From NCBI RefSeq assembly GCF_002101395.1, contig NZ_CP019706.1, positions 1,426,001 to 1,490,000 on the forward strand: DNA of 64,000 nucleotides, given 5' to 3'. Under the pieces are notes generated by a model. The model did not search any database. It saw only the letters and a list, made by a program, of their open reading frames with translations, and had not been told where the DNA came from. Source of the DNA: Pantoea alhagi (GTDB taxonomy: Bacteria > Pseudomonadota > Gammaproteobacteria > Enterobacterales > Enterobacteriaceae). A program made the translations under genes and the position numbers. This document shows, piece after piece, positions 1-8,920 of the stretch. The number at the start of each line of letters is the position of its first letter. The first letter of the stretch is position 1.

Positions 1-1328
1 AAGCATCCATCGCTCCAACAATCGATACTGAAAACGACAACGCTCAGGTTAACTCGCGCAGTAAAGTGGTTATTGCGTCGCTGGTGGGAACCGCTATCGA
101 ATTCTTCGATTTCTATATTTATGCCACCGCCGCAGTGATTGTTTTCCCACATATTTTCTTTCCGCAGGGTGACGCCACCGTCGCCACGCTACAGTCGCTG
201 GCGACTTTCGCCATCGCTTTTATCGCGCGCCCTATCGGCTCAGCGCTATTTGGTCATTTTGGCGATCGTGTTGGTCGTAAGGCCACGCTGGTTGCCTCGC
301 TGTTAACCATGGGGATCTCTACGGTGGTTATTGGTCTGCTGCCCGGCTACGCTACCATTGGCGTTTTTGCGCCGCTGCTGCTGGCGCTGGCGCGCTTTGG
401 CCAGGGGTTAGGTTTGGGCGGCGAATGGGGCGGGGCGGCGCTGCTGGCAACGGAAAACGCGCCCGCGAAGAAACGTGCACTCTATGGTTCTTTTCCGCAG
501 CTTGGCGCGCCGATTGGCTTCTTCTTTGCCAACGGCACCTTCCTGCTGCTCTCCTGGCTGTTAACTGACGAGCAGTTTATGAGCTGGGGCTGGCGTGTGC
601 CGTTCGTGCTGTCGGCGGTGCTGGTGATTATTGGCCTTTACGTGCGCGTATCGCTGCACGAAAGTCCGGTATTCGCTAAAGTGCAGAAAGAGAAAAAGCA
701 GGTACGCATTCCCATCGGTACGCTGCTGAGCAAGCATTTGGGGGCAACTATCCTTGGCACCTTTATCATGCTGGCAACCTACACGCTGTTTTATATTATG
801 ACCGTTTATTCAATGAGCTATGGCACCGCGCCGGTTCCTGCCGGCCTCGGCTTTTCGCGCAACAGCCTGTTGTGGATGCTGATGGTGGCAGTGATCGGTT
901 TTGGCGTGATGGTGCCGATCGCCGGTCTTCTGGCTGACCGTTATGGCCGCCGTAAAACTATGATCGTGATTACATTAGGGATTCTGGTTTTTGCGCTGCT
1001 GTTCCCGTCGCTGATGGCATCTGGCAGCCAGACGATGATGATGGTGTTTCTGCTGCTCGGCCTGAGTATTATGGGCCTGACTTTCGGCCCGATGGGCGCG
1101 CTGCTGCCGGAGCTGTTCCCCACAGAAGTGCGTTATACCGGCGCGTCATTTTCATACAATCTGTCGTCGATTCTCGGCGCATCGGTAGCGCCTTATATCG
1201 CCGCCTGGCTTAACGCCAGTTACGGCCTGTTTGCCGTCGGTCTCTATCTGGCGGCAATGGCATTGTTAACGCTTATTGCGCTGATCGCCTGCAAAGAGAC
1301 GCGCCATCAAACGCTCTACGAAGCGTAA
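1..1328 (+). CDS. yhjE: MFS metabolite:H+ symporter YhjE (5' end outside window)
   Basis: This is an inner-membrane major facilitator superfamily transporter of the YhjE/ShiA metabolite:proton symporter group; its substrate is not established. The frame is open from base 3, and the residues before the GTG at 66 (ending VNSRSKVVIASL) align with the N-terminus of E. coli YhjE. The true start is therefore just upstream of the window, and the GTG is internal. About 441 residues are visible, close to the roughly 440 of the family, with about 12 hydrophobic segments. The MFS signature GHFGDRVGRK lies in the loop between helices 2 and 3, and a second copy, GLLADRYGRRK, is in the middle of the protein. 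LLPELFPTEVRYTG is typical of this group. The gene converges on yhjG across a shared terminator. Family assignment is firm; the substrate is unknown. Confidence 0.93.
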   Translation, partial: ASIAPTIDTENDNAQVNSRSKVVIASLVGTAIEFFDFYIYATAAVIVFPHIFFPQGDATVATLQSLATFAIAFIARPIGSALFGHFGDRVGRKATLVASLLTMGISTVVIGLLPGYATIGVFAPLLLALARFGQGLGLGGEWGGAALLATENAPAKKRALYGSFPQLGAPIGFFFANGTFLLLSWLLTDEQFMSWGWRVPFVLSAVLVIIGLYVRVSLHESPVFAKVQKEKKQVRIPIGTLLSKHLGATILGTFIMLATYTLFYIMTVYSMSYGTAPVPAGLGFSRNSLLWMLMVAVIGFGVMVPIAGLLADRYGRRKTMIVITLGILVFALLFPSLMASGSQTMMMVFLLLGLSIMGLTFGPMGALLPELFPTEVRYTGASFSYNLSSILGASVAPYIAAWLNASYGLFAVGLYLAAMALLTLIALIACKETRHQTLYEA

Positions 1329-1342
1329 CCCAAAGCGGCAAT

Positions 1343-1371
1343 AAAAAAGGCGTCTGAATGACGCCTTTTTT
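1343..1371. terminator. Bidirectional rho-independent terminator yhjE/yhjG
   Basis: A perfect 12-bp inverted repeat, AAAAAAGGCGTC / GACGCCTTTTTT, surrounds a 5-nt loop. It has a T run on both strands and sits between the convergent ends of yhjE and yhjG. Confidence 0.9.
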
Positions 1372-1381
1372 ACATTGCGCG

Positions 1382-3442
1382 TTACTTCTGGTCCTTCATT
1401 TGCTGTAGGACATTCACGCACTGATTGTCTTCATTATCGCTGGGGGAAATCAGCGCCAGCAGCGCTGCTGCCGGGGTCAGTACCGTGCCTAACGCTACCG
1501 CCGCTGCGCCGCGCGCCAGCAGCGGGCCTGTTTTCACGCCTGCATCCGGGTTTTTAAAGGTGCCGCGCACGTATAGCGGCGAGCGCAGAGTAACAATACG
1601 TACGCCTTTGCTTTCCGGATTGATGGAAAGATCCATGCGCTCACTGGCAAAGTTAACGTTACCGGAAAGGTAAACCACGGCATTCGTGGTATCGAAAACA
1701 AACAGCCGCGACGAGGCAACGCCGTTACGCACCTCCAGGTTGGCGGCTGCACAATTGATACGCACTTCTTCATCGCCAAAAAGCTTGCCCACCACGTAGT
1801 TACCCACGTTCAGACCAATAATCTCCATCAGACTACGGCTGATCACGCCCTCGTTCATCAGCAGCTTCATATCGCCATCGCTGGTAGCCAACAGATCCGC
1901 TACGGAATTACCGGTGCCGCTTAGCTTCGCATCGCCGTTCAGCTCACCCATACTGCTACGCATCGCCTCCACGTCTGGTAAAAGCTGGCGCAGATGCAAC
2001 CGACGAGCATGCAGGTCAGCCCGGCCACGCATTGGCGTCCGGCTACCTTCCAGACGAATGGTTGAATTAATAGTGCCGCCCGCAATGCCAAACCGCAGCG
2101 GATCCAACAGCAGATCGCCATCTTTTAGCTGTAAATGGGTATAAAGATCGCTTAACGGTAGCGAATTGCTGTGTTCGATACGCTTGCCGCTGAATTTCAC
2201 ATCAGCATCCATCACGTCCCAGTTTTTAGTGTCGAAACGATCATGCGGCAGCACACGATCGGCAGGTTGATTGCTGCTGTCGCTACTTTTTGCTTTTGTA
2301 CGCTTGCTGCTGTCGCTATCTTTGCCAGAATCCACGCCAATCAGCGGCCCTAAATCCGCCATGCGTAGCTGGCGAGACTCCACTTCACCGCTCAGCTTCG
2401 GTCGCGGTTTGCCCTGCGTATAGGTCAGCGTGCCGTGAACATCGCTATCGCCGATATGACCATTGAAATTCTCGTAATGGTAAACGGTAGTGCCCTTTTC
2501 ATGGAATTTTACTTTCAGATGACCATCGGTCTCATAGGGCGGGGTATCCGGCAGCAGTACGCCGGTTAAATCGTAAAGATTAGCCAGCGTATCGCCGGAA
2601 AAACGTACGCGCAGATCCAGCCCGCCCAGATTAAGCGGGTCCTGCAGGCTGCCGGTAATTCCGACGCGCGTCGAGCCATTGCGCACCTCAGCCTGCACCG
2701 GGAAAGGCGTCGTTTTGCTGCGCAACGACAGCATGCCGCCCAGCTTGCCGCTTCCCTCAAGCTGCTGATCGTTCCAGGTGCCGCTGGCGCGCCAGCCAAA
2801 GATGAAATCCGCTGCGCCCTTCTGCTTATCATCGCCGCCAGCAATCTGGCTATAAGCCACCGGTTTGCCCAGTGGATCCACTTCCATTTTCACACTGGCT
2901 TTATTAATGGCATCGCGCCAGGCGATATACGCCCGATCGAACTCGATATTGTCCAGGCGAAAAGACCAGGCGGAAGGCTGCTGCTCCGTTTCTGGCTGGT
3001 CGCTGCTGGCAAGTTCAAAGGTCCAGTTGTTCTTTTTATCGGCGGTTTGGATCAGTCGGGCATTTGGCTGTTGAAGTTTGATCCAGGGAATAAAAATCTC
3101 TTTGTGCAACAGCGCCAGCGGTGAAATTGTCGCGTCGGCACGCTGTAAGTGCACCATTGTGACGTCAGGAATATCGGGCGGATTACCCAGCACAATATCT
3201 TCGGCATGTATTTGCGGCCAGGGTACCCAACGACGCCAGCCCGGCTCCTGGCGGTTGCGCACCCAGTTAACGCCAAGGTCGCCGCGAATCGCGAAAGGTC
3301 GGTTCAGCTCCGTTGAGACTTTCTGGTTGATGGTTGGCTTCAGGCGATTCCAGTCGAAGGTTGCCATTACAACCACAATCACCACAACCAGCAAACAAAA
3401 AATCCCAATAACCCAGCTGGTAACTTTTCCTGTGCGTGACAT
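1382..3442 (-). CDS. yhjG: AsmA family envelope protein YhjG
   Basis: This is a 686-residue AsmA-family protein, anchored in the inner membrane by one N-terminal helix (about residues 7-27, followed by TFDWNRLKP) with a large periplasmic part. AsmA-like proteins are implicated in phospholipid transport and outer-membrane homeostasis; the specific role of YhjG is unclear. The N-terminal AsmA motif (INQKVSTELNRPFAIRGDLG) and the C-terminal part (MEIIGLNVGNYVVGKLFGDE) match E. coli YhjG closely, and the length is normal. I chose the ATG at 3442 rather than 3448 because the Shine-Dalgarno AAGGAG abuts the first ATG directly but lies 6 nt from the second; E. coli YhjG also begins MSKTGK, here MSRTGK. 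The gene is read toward the shared terminator with yhjE. Confidence 0.92.
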   Translation of the reverse strand: MSRTGKVTSWVIGIFCLLVVVIVVVMATFDWNRLKPTINQKVSTELNRPFAIRGDLGVNWVRNRQEPGWRRWVPWPQIHAEDIVLGNPPDIPDVTMVHLQRADATISPLALLHKEIFIPWIKLQQPNARLIQTADKKNNWTFELASSDQPETEQQPSAWSFRLDNIEFDRAYIAWRDAINKASVKMEVDPLGKPVAYSQIAGGDDKQKGAADFIFGWRASGTWNDQQLEGSGKLGGMLSLRSKTTPFPVQAEVRNGSTRVGITGSLQDPLNLGGLDLRVRFSGDTLANLYDLTGVLLPDTPPYETDGHLKVKFHEKGTTVYHYENFNGHIGDSDVHGTLTYTQGKPRPKLSGEVESRQLRMADLGPLIGVDSGKDSDSSKRTKAKSSDSSNQPADRVLPHDRFDTKNWDVMDADVKFSGKRIEHSNSLPLSDLYTHLQLKDGDLLLDPLRFGIAGGTINSTIRLEGSRTPMRGRADLHARRLHLRQLLPDVEAMRSSMGELNGDAKLSGTGNSVADLLATSDGDMKLLMNEGVISRSLMEIIGLNVGNYVVGKLFGDEEVRINCAAANLEVRNGVASSRLFVFDTTNAVVYLSGNVNFASERMDLSINPESKGVRIVTLRSPLYVRGTFKNPDAGVKTGPLLARGAAAVALGTVLTPAAALLALISPSDNEDNQCVNVLQQMKDQK

Positions 3443-3495
3443 CTCCATCTCCTTACCTGCAATCTATCTGGTAAAGATAGTAGAGAGGAGACAAA

Positions 3496-4275
3496 TCAGC
3501 ATCCGGCAAGCTGAAACGGCAGATTAACCAGTTCATCAAAAGGCTGCGGACGCGCAAAGAAATAGCCCTGCGCAGCGAAAGCGGGCGAATTGCGCACCTG
3601 CTCCCACTCTTCGGCCGTCTCCACTCCTTCGACAATCACCCCTTTACAGTAGCGATTAATCAGTGCCAGCAGTGATGTAAACAAACAGCGGCCCTCTTCG
3701 CTGTTACGCAACAGAATAAACAGCTCGCGTGCCAGCTTGATGTAATCGTAGCTTAGCTCTGTCAGCGCAGAAAAGTTGGCCATGCCGGAGCCAAAGTCGT
3801 CCAGCCACAGCGCGCCCAGTTCCGGCATCTGTGCCACCATCTCTTCCTGCGGCAAAACATGATGCTCAACCAACTCAAAGCGAATCCAGGGCAGGCGGGC
3901 AATCAGTGCGCGCAGCGGCGCGTGATGCTGAATCGCCAGTAGCGTCGGCCCGTCAATATTCACTGACGCAACACATCCGGCATCCTCGAAAAAGCGTTCC
4001 CGGTGGCTTAGCAGCTCCAGCTGTTCCTGAATAACAGATAAGCGTTGCGGAATATCCAGTGCAGCAAAATAGCGTTCCGGCGACAGTTTCTGACCCGGTG
4101 CAGACGCATGCGACACCGCAGTCAGTAGCTCAATTGCCATCAGGCGGCCCGTAACCTGATAAATCGGTTGGAAGGTGTAAAAACGCTGGCATCCCAGCCA
4201 ATAGTGCCGCTGTTCTTGATGTTGTTGCATGACAATTGAGGAAGGAAGCCGATGACTTATTTTATTCATCATCAT
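3496..4275 (-). CDS. pdeH: Cyclic-di-GMP phosphodiesterase PdeH (stand-alone EAL domain)
   Basis: This is a cytoplasmic EAL-domain enzyme that hydrolyses c-di-GMP to pGpG. In E. coli, PdeH (YhjH) is the main phosphodiesterase, is co-expressed with flagella and keeps cells motile. The catalytic set is visible: the EAL position reads MAIELLT, as in E. coli PdeH, followed by SVNIDGP, RFELVEH, LDDFGSGMANF, YIKLAREL, VEGVET and AAQGYFFARP. There is no GGDEF or sensor domain. Three consecutive ATGs occur at 4275, 4272 and 4269. The first is 8 nt from AGGA and gives 259 residues (E. coli 255); a TTG at 4314 would add 13 residues that do not match. The gene is divergent from kdgK. By lowering c-di-GMP it should oppose the cellulose synthase encoded 15 kb away. 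Confidence 0.93.
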   Translation of the reverse strand: MMMNKISHRLPSSIVMQQHQEQRHYWLGCQRFYTFQPIYQVTGRLMAIELLTAVSHASAPGQKLSPERYFAALDIPQRLSVIQEQLELLSHRERFFEDAGCVASVNIDGPTLLAIQHHAPLRALIARLPWIRFELVEHHVLPQEEMVAQMPELGALWLDDFGSGMANFSALTELSYDYIKLARELFILLRNSEEGRCLFTSLLALINRYCKGVIVEGVETAEEWEQVRNSPAFAAQGYFFARPQPFDELVNLPFQLAGC

Positions 4276-4463
4276 GTTTTTAATCCTGGTAGTCAGGCCC
4301 TGTTCCTGAGTCAATCACAGCATACTGGTAAAGTTTTCGTAGCCAGCGCTGCGTTGAAGGCAGCCACTTTAACAGCAAGAAACCTTTTCAATCGTAACAA
4401 TAACGCTGTGATTTATTGCTTTATCGCTGCTTATCTCAGCAAATTAACGACTTAAGTTAAATT

Positions 4464-4476
4464 AAAACGCCGTTTT
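4464..4476. promoter_or_regulatory. Candidate KdgR operator upstream of kdgK
   Basis: The 13-bp core AAAACGCCGTTTT fits the KdgR core RAAAYRNYRTTTY at every position and lies inside a 17-bp perfect palindrome (TTAAAAC GCC GTTTTAA, 4462-4478). It is about 65 nt before the kdgK start, a plausible place for a repressor of a KDG-catabolism gene. The consensus is recalled from Erwinia/Dickeya and E. coli work; binding is inferred. Confidence 0.6.
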
Positions 4477-4539
4477 AAAATATTGACTCACCGCCGCGCT
4501 CGGTGGAGACTAAAGCCTTTTATTACGGGGGTGATTATG

Positions 4540-5472
4540 ATGGCAGGGAAAAAAATAGCGGTAATCGGCGAGTGCATGATCGAACTTTCATCACAGGGAG
4601 AGGCGCTGAAGCGAGGCTTTGGCGGCGATACGCTGAACACCGCCGTCTATATTGCACGTCAAACGCAGGCTGACCAGCTGACGGTAGAGTACGTTACCGC
4701 ACTGGGCAACGATAATTTCAGCAATGAAATGCTTGCAGCATGGCAGCAGGAAGGCGTGCAGACCGGACTGGTTCAGCGCCTGGATAACCGCCTGCCTGGT
4801 CTGTACGTGATTGAAACCGATGCGCACGGCGAACGCACCTTTAGCTACTGGCGTAATGAAGCCGCTGCGCGTTTCTGGCTGCAAAGCCCACAGGCAGAGG
4901 CGATTTGCCAGCAGCTGGCGCAATTCGATTATCTCTATCTCAGCGGCATCAGCCTGGCGATTCTGTCAGCCGAAGATCGGCAGCGGTTGATGACACTCCT
5001 CTCTGCCTGTCGCGCTAACGGCGGCAAAGTCATCTTTGATAACAACTATCGACCACGCCTTTGGGCAAGCCGCGAGGCGGCGCAACAGGCCTATCAGGCC
5101 ATGCTCAGCTGTACTGATATCGCTTTTCTGACGCTGGATGATGAAACCGCGCTATGGGATGAAGCGCCTGTAGAGCAGGTGATTGCCCGCACCCGCGCAG
5201 CCGGCGTGAGCGAAATCGTTATCAAGCGCGGCGCGGATGCCTGTCTGGTAGCGCTGAACGATGAGCCGCTGCTGGAAGTACCGGCTATCCGGCTGGAAAA
5301 AGAAAAAATTATCGATACCACCGCAGCTGGCGACTCCTTTAGCGCAGGTTATCTGGCGGTGCGGCTGTGCGGCGGCAGCGCGCAGGAAGCAGCGCAGCGT
5401 GGTCACCTGACCGCCAGCACGGTTATCCAACATCGCGGCGCAATTATTCCGCTTAATGCTATGCCGCGCTAA
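4540..5472 (+). CDS. kdgK: 2-keto-3-deoxygluconate kinase KdgK
   Basis: This is a cytoplasmic PfkB-family sugar kinase that phosphorylates 2-keto-3-deoxygluconate to KDPG, feeding pectin, alginate and glucuronate breakdown into the lower Entner-Doudoroff pathway. The N-terminus KKIAVIGECMIELS, the substrate-loop motif RGFGGDTLNTAVYIARQ and the C-terminal PfkB signature DTTAAGDSFSAGYLAVR (anion hole and catalytic Asp) are all present. With 310 residues it is essentially E. coli length (309). Two ATGs at 4537 and 4540 follow a GGGGG Shine-Dalgarno; I took the second, which begins MAGKKIAVIGE like E. coli MSKKIAVIGE and has better spacing. The upstream palindrome at 4464-4476 suggests KdgR control. 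Confidence 0.95.
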   Translation: MAGKKIAVIGECMIELSSQGEALKRGFGGDTLNTAVYIARQTQADQLTVEYVTALGNDNFSNEMLAAWQQEGVQTGLVQRLDNRLPGLYVIETDAHGERTFSYWRNEAAARFWLQSPQAEAICQQLAQFDYLYLSGISLAILSAEDRQRLMTLLSACRANGGKVIFDNNYRPRLWASREAAQQAYQAMLSCTDIAFLTLDDETALWDEAPVEQVIARTRAAGVSEIVIKRGADACLVALNDEPLLEVPAIRLEKEKIIDTTAAGDSFSAGYLAVRLCGGSAQEAAQRGHLTASTVIQHRGAIIPLNAMPR

Positions 5473-5520
5473 AAGCTGCGCTTATGCTGTAGGCTCCGCT
5501 ATCGCTCAGGAGAATAAGCA

Positions 5521-6162
5521 ATGCTTAAGGTTTGGGGTCGTAAAACTTCATCGAATGTACAGACAGTAATGTGGTGTATTGGCGAGATGGGGTTGCCTTA
5601 CCAGCGCATCGACATCGGACACAAATATGGCGGTAACCATACGCCAGAATTTTTGGCGATGAACCCTAACGGCCTGGTGCCGGTACTGCGTGATGGCGAC
5701 AGCCAGCCGCTGTTTGAATCCGCCGCTATTGTCCGTTACCTCGCCAGCCGCTATGGCGATGATGCTTTCTGGCCCCAGGACGCGCTGGCACGTGCGTCCG
5801 TGGATATCTGGGCGGAATGGGCGAAGTCTAACGTTTATGTGAGCTTTATGCGCCCGGTGTTCTGGCCGGTTTTTGTCACCGCGCCGCAGGAGCGGGATGA
5901 GCAGGCGATAGCCGCCGCGCTGGATAATCTGACGAAGCTGCTAAAGATTGCCGACCAGCGGCTGACGCAGCATGACTATCTGGCAGGCGATCGGCTAACG
6001 GTCGCGGATATCATGTTTGGCACGCTGCTTTATCGCTATTACACGCTGGAGATTGAGCGCCCTACCTTGCCTGCTCTGGAAAATTATTATCAGCGCTTAA
6101 CGCAGCGTCCGGCCTATCGGGAGCATGTTATGGTGCCCTACGCCGAGCTGCGTAGCTGGTAG
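5521..6162 (+). CDS. Glutathione S-transferase family protein
   Basis: This is a 213-residue cytosolic GST-fold protein. The N-terminal thioredoxin-like domain (about 1-80) has WGRKTSSNVQ, where the active-site Ser/Thr is expected, then NPNGLVPVL with its cis-proline and the glutathione-binding FESAAIVRYL. The C-terminal all-alpha domain (about 88-205) contains the N-capping motif LTVADIMFG. It starts 48 nt after kdgK with a good Shine-Dalgarno (CAGGAG) and ends in a hairpin, so it may be co-transcribed with kdgK. As I recall, the E. coli kdgK-yhjJ interval has no equivalent gene. The substrate is unknown; a detoxification role is only a family-level guess. Confidence 0.85.
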   Translation: MLKVWGRKTSSNVQTVMWCIGEMGLPYQRIDIGHKYGGNHTPEFLAMNPNGLVPVLRDGDSQPLFESAAIVRYLASRYGDDAFWPQDALARASVDIWAEWAKSNVYVSFMRPVFWPVFVTAPQERDEQAIAAALDNLTKLLKIADQRLTQHDYLAGDRLTVADIMFGTLLYRYYTLEIERPTLPALENYYQRLTQRPAYREHVMVPYAELRSW

Positions 6163-6487
6163 CCAGCAGGCAAGCGCTTCACTAATAACCGCTTCGCGTA
6201 GCCGGGGCGGTTTTTATTAGCGCAACGGCTGTCTGCCACACAAGAAAGCCCCGCTTATCTTGCTGCCTTTTCTTTATTTTTCGCTGCAAGCAATTAATAG
6301 AACTCACTATTTTCACCTAAGCTAAATTTGTATTTTTCTCGCCAGGCTAATTCTGATTCTGTTGTTTAGCGCACAGTAAATGCTGGACGCGCATGCCTTT
6401 CAACGCCAATGATTAATGATGCCCCGCCTGAATTTTATTCGCAGTACCTGGCTCCGGCACCTAACATCACGCTAATCAGGACAGGTT
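6163..6487. other. Intergenic region before the hydrolase gene
   Basis: Apart from the hairpin at 6182-6220, I see no gene. The A+T-rich stretch from about 6270 to 6370 is the likely promoter region of the hydrolase gene at 6488, but I cannot name a clear -35/-10 pair. Confidence 0.5.
6182..6220 (+). terminator. Probable terminator after the GST gene
   Basis: CTAATAACCGC pairs with GCGGTTTTTATTAG around a GC-rich loop, with a small A/T bulge and an internal T5 run, starting about 20 nt after the GST stop codon. Confidence 0.6.
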
Positions 6488-7378
6488 ATGAAAGCAGATA
6501 TTTTCAATCTCTGGCCACAAGGCGACGCGCCCGGAGCCAGTCAGTCGACCGCTAAACCGCAAATCATCGATTTAGCCAAAGAATTTGAACCTTACAATCG
6601 GGCAGCGTCCGGCGTTCGCTGTCCTGAACTGGCCGTCTGGTATCCGGAAGAATCAAACGGCACCACGCTGCTGGTCGCGCCAGGCGGCAGCTTTGCGCGC
6701 ATTATGATTGATAGCGAAGGCAGTTCGCTGGCGACATTCTTCACCGCAATGGGTTATACGCTGGCGGTAATGACCTATCGCCTGCCGGGGGAAGGGCATC
6801 ATGAAGGAGCCGATGCGCCGCTGGCTGACGCACAGCGTGCGGTTCGCGTTTTGCGCGATCGTGCCGCGCGCGGTCTTAACGGTAAACGCATTGTGATGCT
6901 GGGCTTCTCCGCCGGCGGCTACGTTGCCGCCAGCGTGGGTATACGCTTTAGCGAAAAGCTTTATCCACCTCAGGATAATGCAGACAAACTCTCAGCGCGT
7001 CCTGATGCGCTGGTGCTGGTCTATCCGGTTATCTCCATGCGTGATGGTCTGGCGCACGCCGAATCGCGTCAGCGGCTGCTTGGCGCATGGCCGGACGATA
7101 AAACTCTGGAAGCTTATTCGCTGGAAACCCGCGTTACGCGTGAAACACCGCCGGTGCTGTTGATCCATGCCGTTGACGATGAAAGCGTGCCGGTCACCCA
7201 CAGCATGGCCCTTTTCAGCGCCCTGCGGGAGCAAAAAGTGCCGGTGGAGCTGCATTTTTATGAGCGCGGCGGCCACGGCTTTGGTATGCGCAATCTGGCC
7301 GATTCGCCGCTAGCCAGCTGGCCAATGCTGGTAACCGAATGGCTGCGGGCGAAAAAAACCGCCACCACCACCGTCTGA
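6488..7378 (+). CDS. Alpha/beta hydrolase, BD-FAE/acetyl-esterase-like
   Basis: This is a 296-residue serine hydrolase of the alpha/beta fold. The oxyanion-loop motif LLVAPGGSFA (around residue 65), the nucleophile elbow GFSAGG with Ser141, an acid at Asp230/231 (AVDDESVP) and His263 (RGGHGFGMR) make a complete catalytic triad. The pattern resembles bacterial esterases grouped with acetyl-xylan or feruloyl esterases. No signal peptide is visible, so it should be cytoplasmic and may act on imported, deacylatable sugars or other small esters. A Shine-Dalgarno CAGGACAGG precedes the ATG. It lies between kdgK and yhjJ, where I recall no E. coli K-12 gene, and converges on yhjJ. The substrate is not predictable from sequence alone. 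Confidence 0.82.
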   Translation: MKADIFNLWPQGDAPGASQSTAKPQIIDLAKEFEPYNRAASGVRCPELAVWYPEESNGTTLLVAPGGSFARIMIDSEGSSLATFFTAMGYTLAVMTYRLPGEGHHEGADAPLADAQRAVRVLRDRAARGLNGKRIVMLGFSAGGYVAASVGIRFSEKLYPPQDNADKLSARPDALVLVYPVISMRDGLAHAESRQRLLGAWPDDKTLEAYSLETRVTRETPPVLLIHAVDDESVPVTHSMALFSALREQKVPVELHFYERGGHGFGMRNLADSPLASWPMLVTEWLRAKKTATTTV

Positions 7379-7386
7379 CAGCGCGT

Positions 7387-7420
7387 AAAAAAACGCCGGT
7401 GAGATTTAACCCCACCGGCG
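7387..7420 (-). terminator. Rho-independent terminator of yhjJ
   Basis: CGCCGGTG / CACCGGCG forms an 8-bp stem. It is followed on the minus strand by seven Ts, directly downstream of the yhjJ stop codon. Confidence 0.85.
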
Positions 7421-7426
7421 ATGATT

Positions 7427-8920
7427 TTATGACTGTGGCACCGGAATATCTGATACTTCCGCTTTGCCCTCTTCCGGTGTGGCAGCCACCGGAGCCGGCG
7501 GCGGGGTCATGATTTTCTGCCAGCTCTCATGCAGCGCTTTGATATTGGCTTCTGGTTCGCCCTGCGGCTGCATCAGCGCCATCGTCAGCTCCTGCGACAG
7601 CTGTTGACGCAGCTCCTGGTTCAGCGCAGTCAGCGTCAGGCTATTCAGGAAGTCCTGCCGGTATTTTTGATACTGTTCCGGCGCAATATCTACCACCGCG
7701 TTTTGCTGCGAGCGTAAACGCTGGCTCATCAATACATCGGTATCGGTACGCGCATAAGTGGCGAACAATTTATTCAGCTCGGTGGTTTTCTGCGCCATCA
7801 GCGCGTCAAACTCTGACTGCGGCAGGCCATTATCACGCACGTTAGCCAGCTCGTGAGCAATCAGGGTCATATTCTTCTCCAGCGTTTCCGCGCTGGAATC
7901 CATGCTGATCGCGCACTGCGCCCGCTGATAAAGCACGCGGCAGTCAAAGCCCACCTGAACGCCCTGCGCTTTGCTGTCGCTTAATACGCGCTGGACATGC
8001 CAGAACAGCGCTTCACGCGCCAGATCGCTCTGCCAGTAGCGGATAAGATTTTGCGAATCACGGATGGGCTGCCAGGGCATATCCCAGATTAGCGACAGAC
8101 GATCCTTCTTCAGGCTGGGATTCACCAGAGTAACCGGCTGCGGCGGCAACGGAGCAAGCGTCGGCATCGGGGCTGGCGTATCACGCTTGCCTGTTAACGG
8201 CGAGAAGGCTTTATTAATTTGCTCGCTAAGGGCGCGGCTATCAACATTGCCCACCACAAAGAGCGTCATGGCATCTGGCGTATACCACTGCTTATAGAAG
8301 CTGCCGAGCTGATTGATATCAACCGGCGCTTTGGGCTGCTCAGCGGGATCGTGCCCCAGCAGCGTGGAACCTTTCAGCCGGTAACGCCACCAGACGTCAC
8401 GTGGATTAAGCGGCCAGCTGGCGATGGGATCGTCAGCGCCAAGCGCGGTGTTTACCACCTGCTCATTGATCGACATTTTGCCTGCCGTGGCAGAAAGCCA
8501 GCTTAACGCATCCTTTAACAGTTCCGGGCGGTTATTTGGCAGGCTGAGATTGTATAACGTGAATTCATAGGATGTAACGGCTGGCGGCAACGGACGATCG
8601 GGGTCCATTCCCTGCTGCCAGAGCGAGCGCTGCTGCGCTGGATCAAGCTCGGTATTATGGACCATCGCCAGGCGAGGCAGCAGATGACTAAAACCGGTTT
8701 GCTGGGCATTTTCCATCAGCGATCCGGTATTCACCATCAGGCGAACTTCCACACGATCGTTGGGACGCTGCGGCGTGCTGAGCAGCTGCCACTTAAAACC
8801 GTTATCTAATTTGCCCTGCTGCCAGGCGGGATCGGGTTGTAGTGTTTCAGCCTGCAATGTGCCGCTGACGGCCGCCAGCAACAACCCACCAACCAAAAGA
8901 CGCATTCTGGTGCCCTGCAT
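7427..8920 (-). CDS. yhjJ: M16-peptidase-like periplasmic protein YhjJ (likely inactive)
   Basis: This is a 497-residue exported homologue of the M16 (pitrilysin/insulinase) zinc peptidases. A cleavable signal peptide ends near residue 24 (GGLLLAAVSGTLQA). The two-lobed M16 architecture follows, and RLKGSTLLGHDPAEQ and QKWYTPDAMTLFVVGNVD are typical of the family. The zinc motif HxxEH is absent: the equivalent segment reads FSHLLPRLAM, much as in E. coli YhjJ (SHAIPRIAL), so peptidase activity is unlikely. Length matches E. coli (498). The start at 8920 (MQGTRMRLL) matches E. coli MQGTKIRLL and follows a GGGG Shine-Dalgarno. The role is unknown; it could be a chaperone-like or protein-binding partner. 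Confidence 0.92.
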   Translation of the reverse strand: MQGTRMRLLVGGLLLAAVSGTLQAETLQPDPAWQQGKLDNGFKWQLLSTPQRPNDRVEVRLMVNTGSLMENAQQTGFSHLLPRLAMVHNTELDPAQQRSLWQQGMDPDRPLPPAVTSYEFTLYNLSLPNNRPELLKDALSWLSATAGKMSINEQVVNTALGADDPIASWPLNPRDVWWRYRLKGSTLLGHDPAEQPKAPVDINQLGSFYKQWYTPDAMTLFVVGNVDSRALSEQINKAFSPLTGKRDTPAPMPTLAPLPPQPVTLVNPSLKKDRLSLIWDMPWQPIRDSQNLIRYWQSDLAREALFWHVQRVLSDSKAQGVQVGFDCRVLYQRAQCAISMDSSAETLEKNMTLIAHELANVRDNGLPQSEFDALMAQKTTELNKLFATYARTDTDVLMSQRLRSQQNAVVDIAPEQYQKYRQDFLNSLTLTALNQELRQQLSQELTMALMQPQGEPEANIKALHESWQKIMTPPPAPVAATPEEGKAEVSDIPVPQS

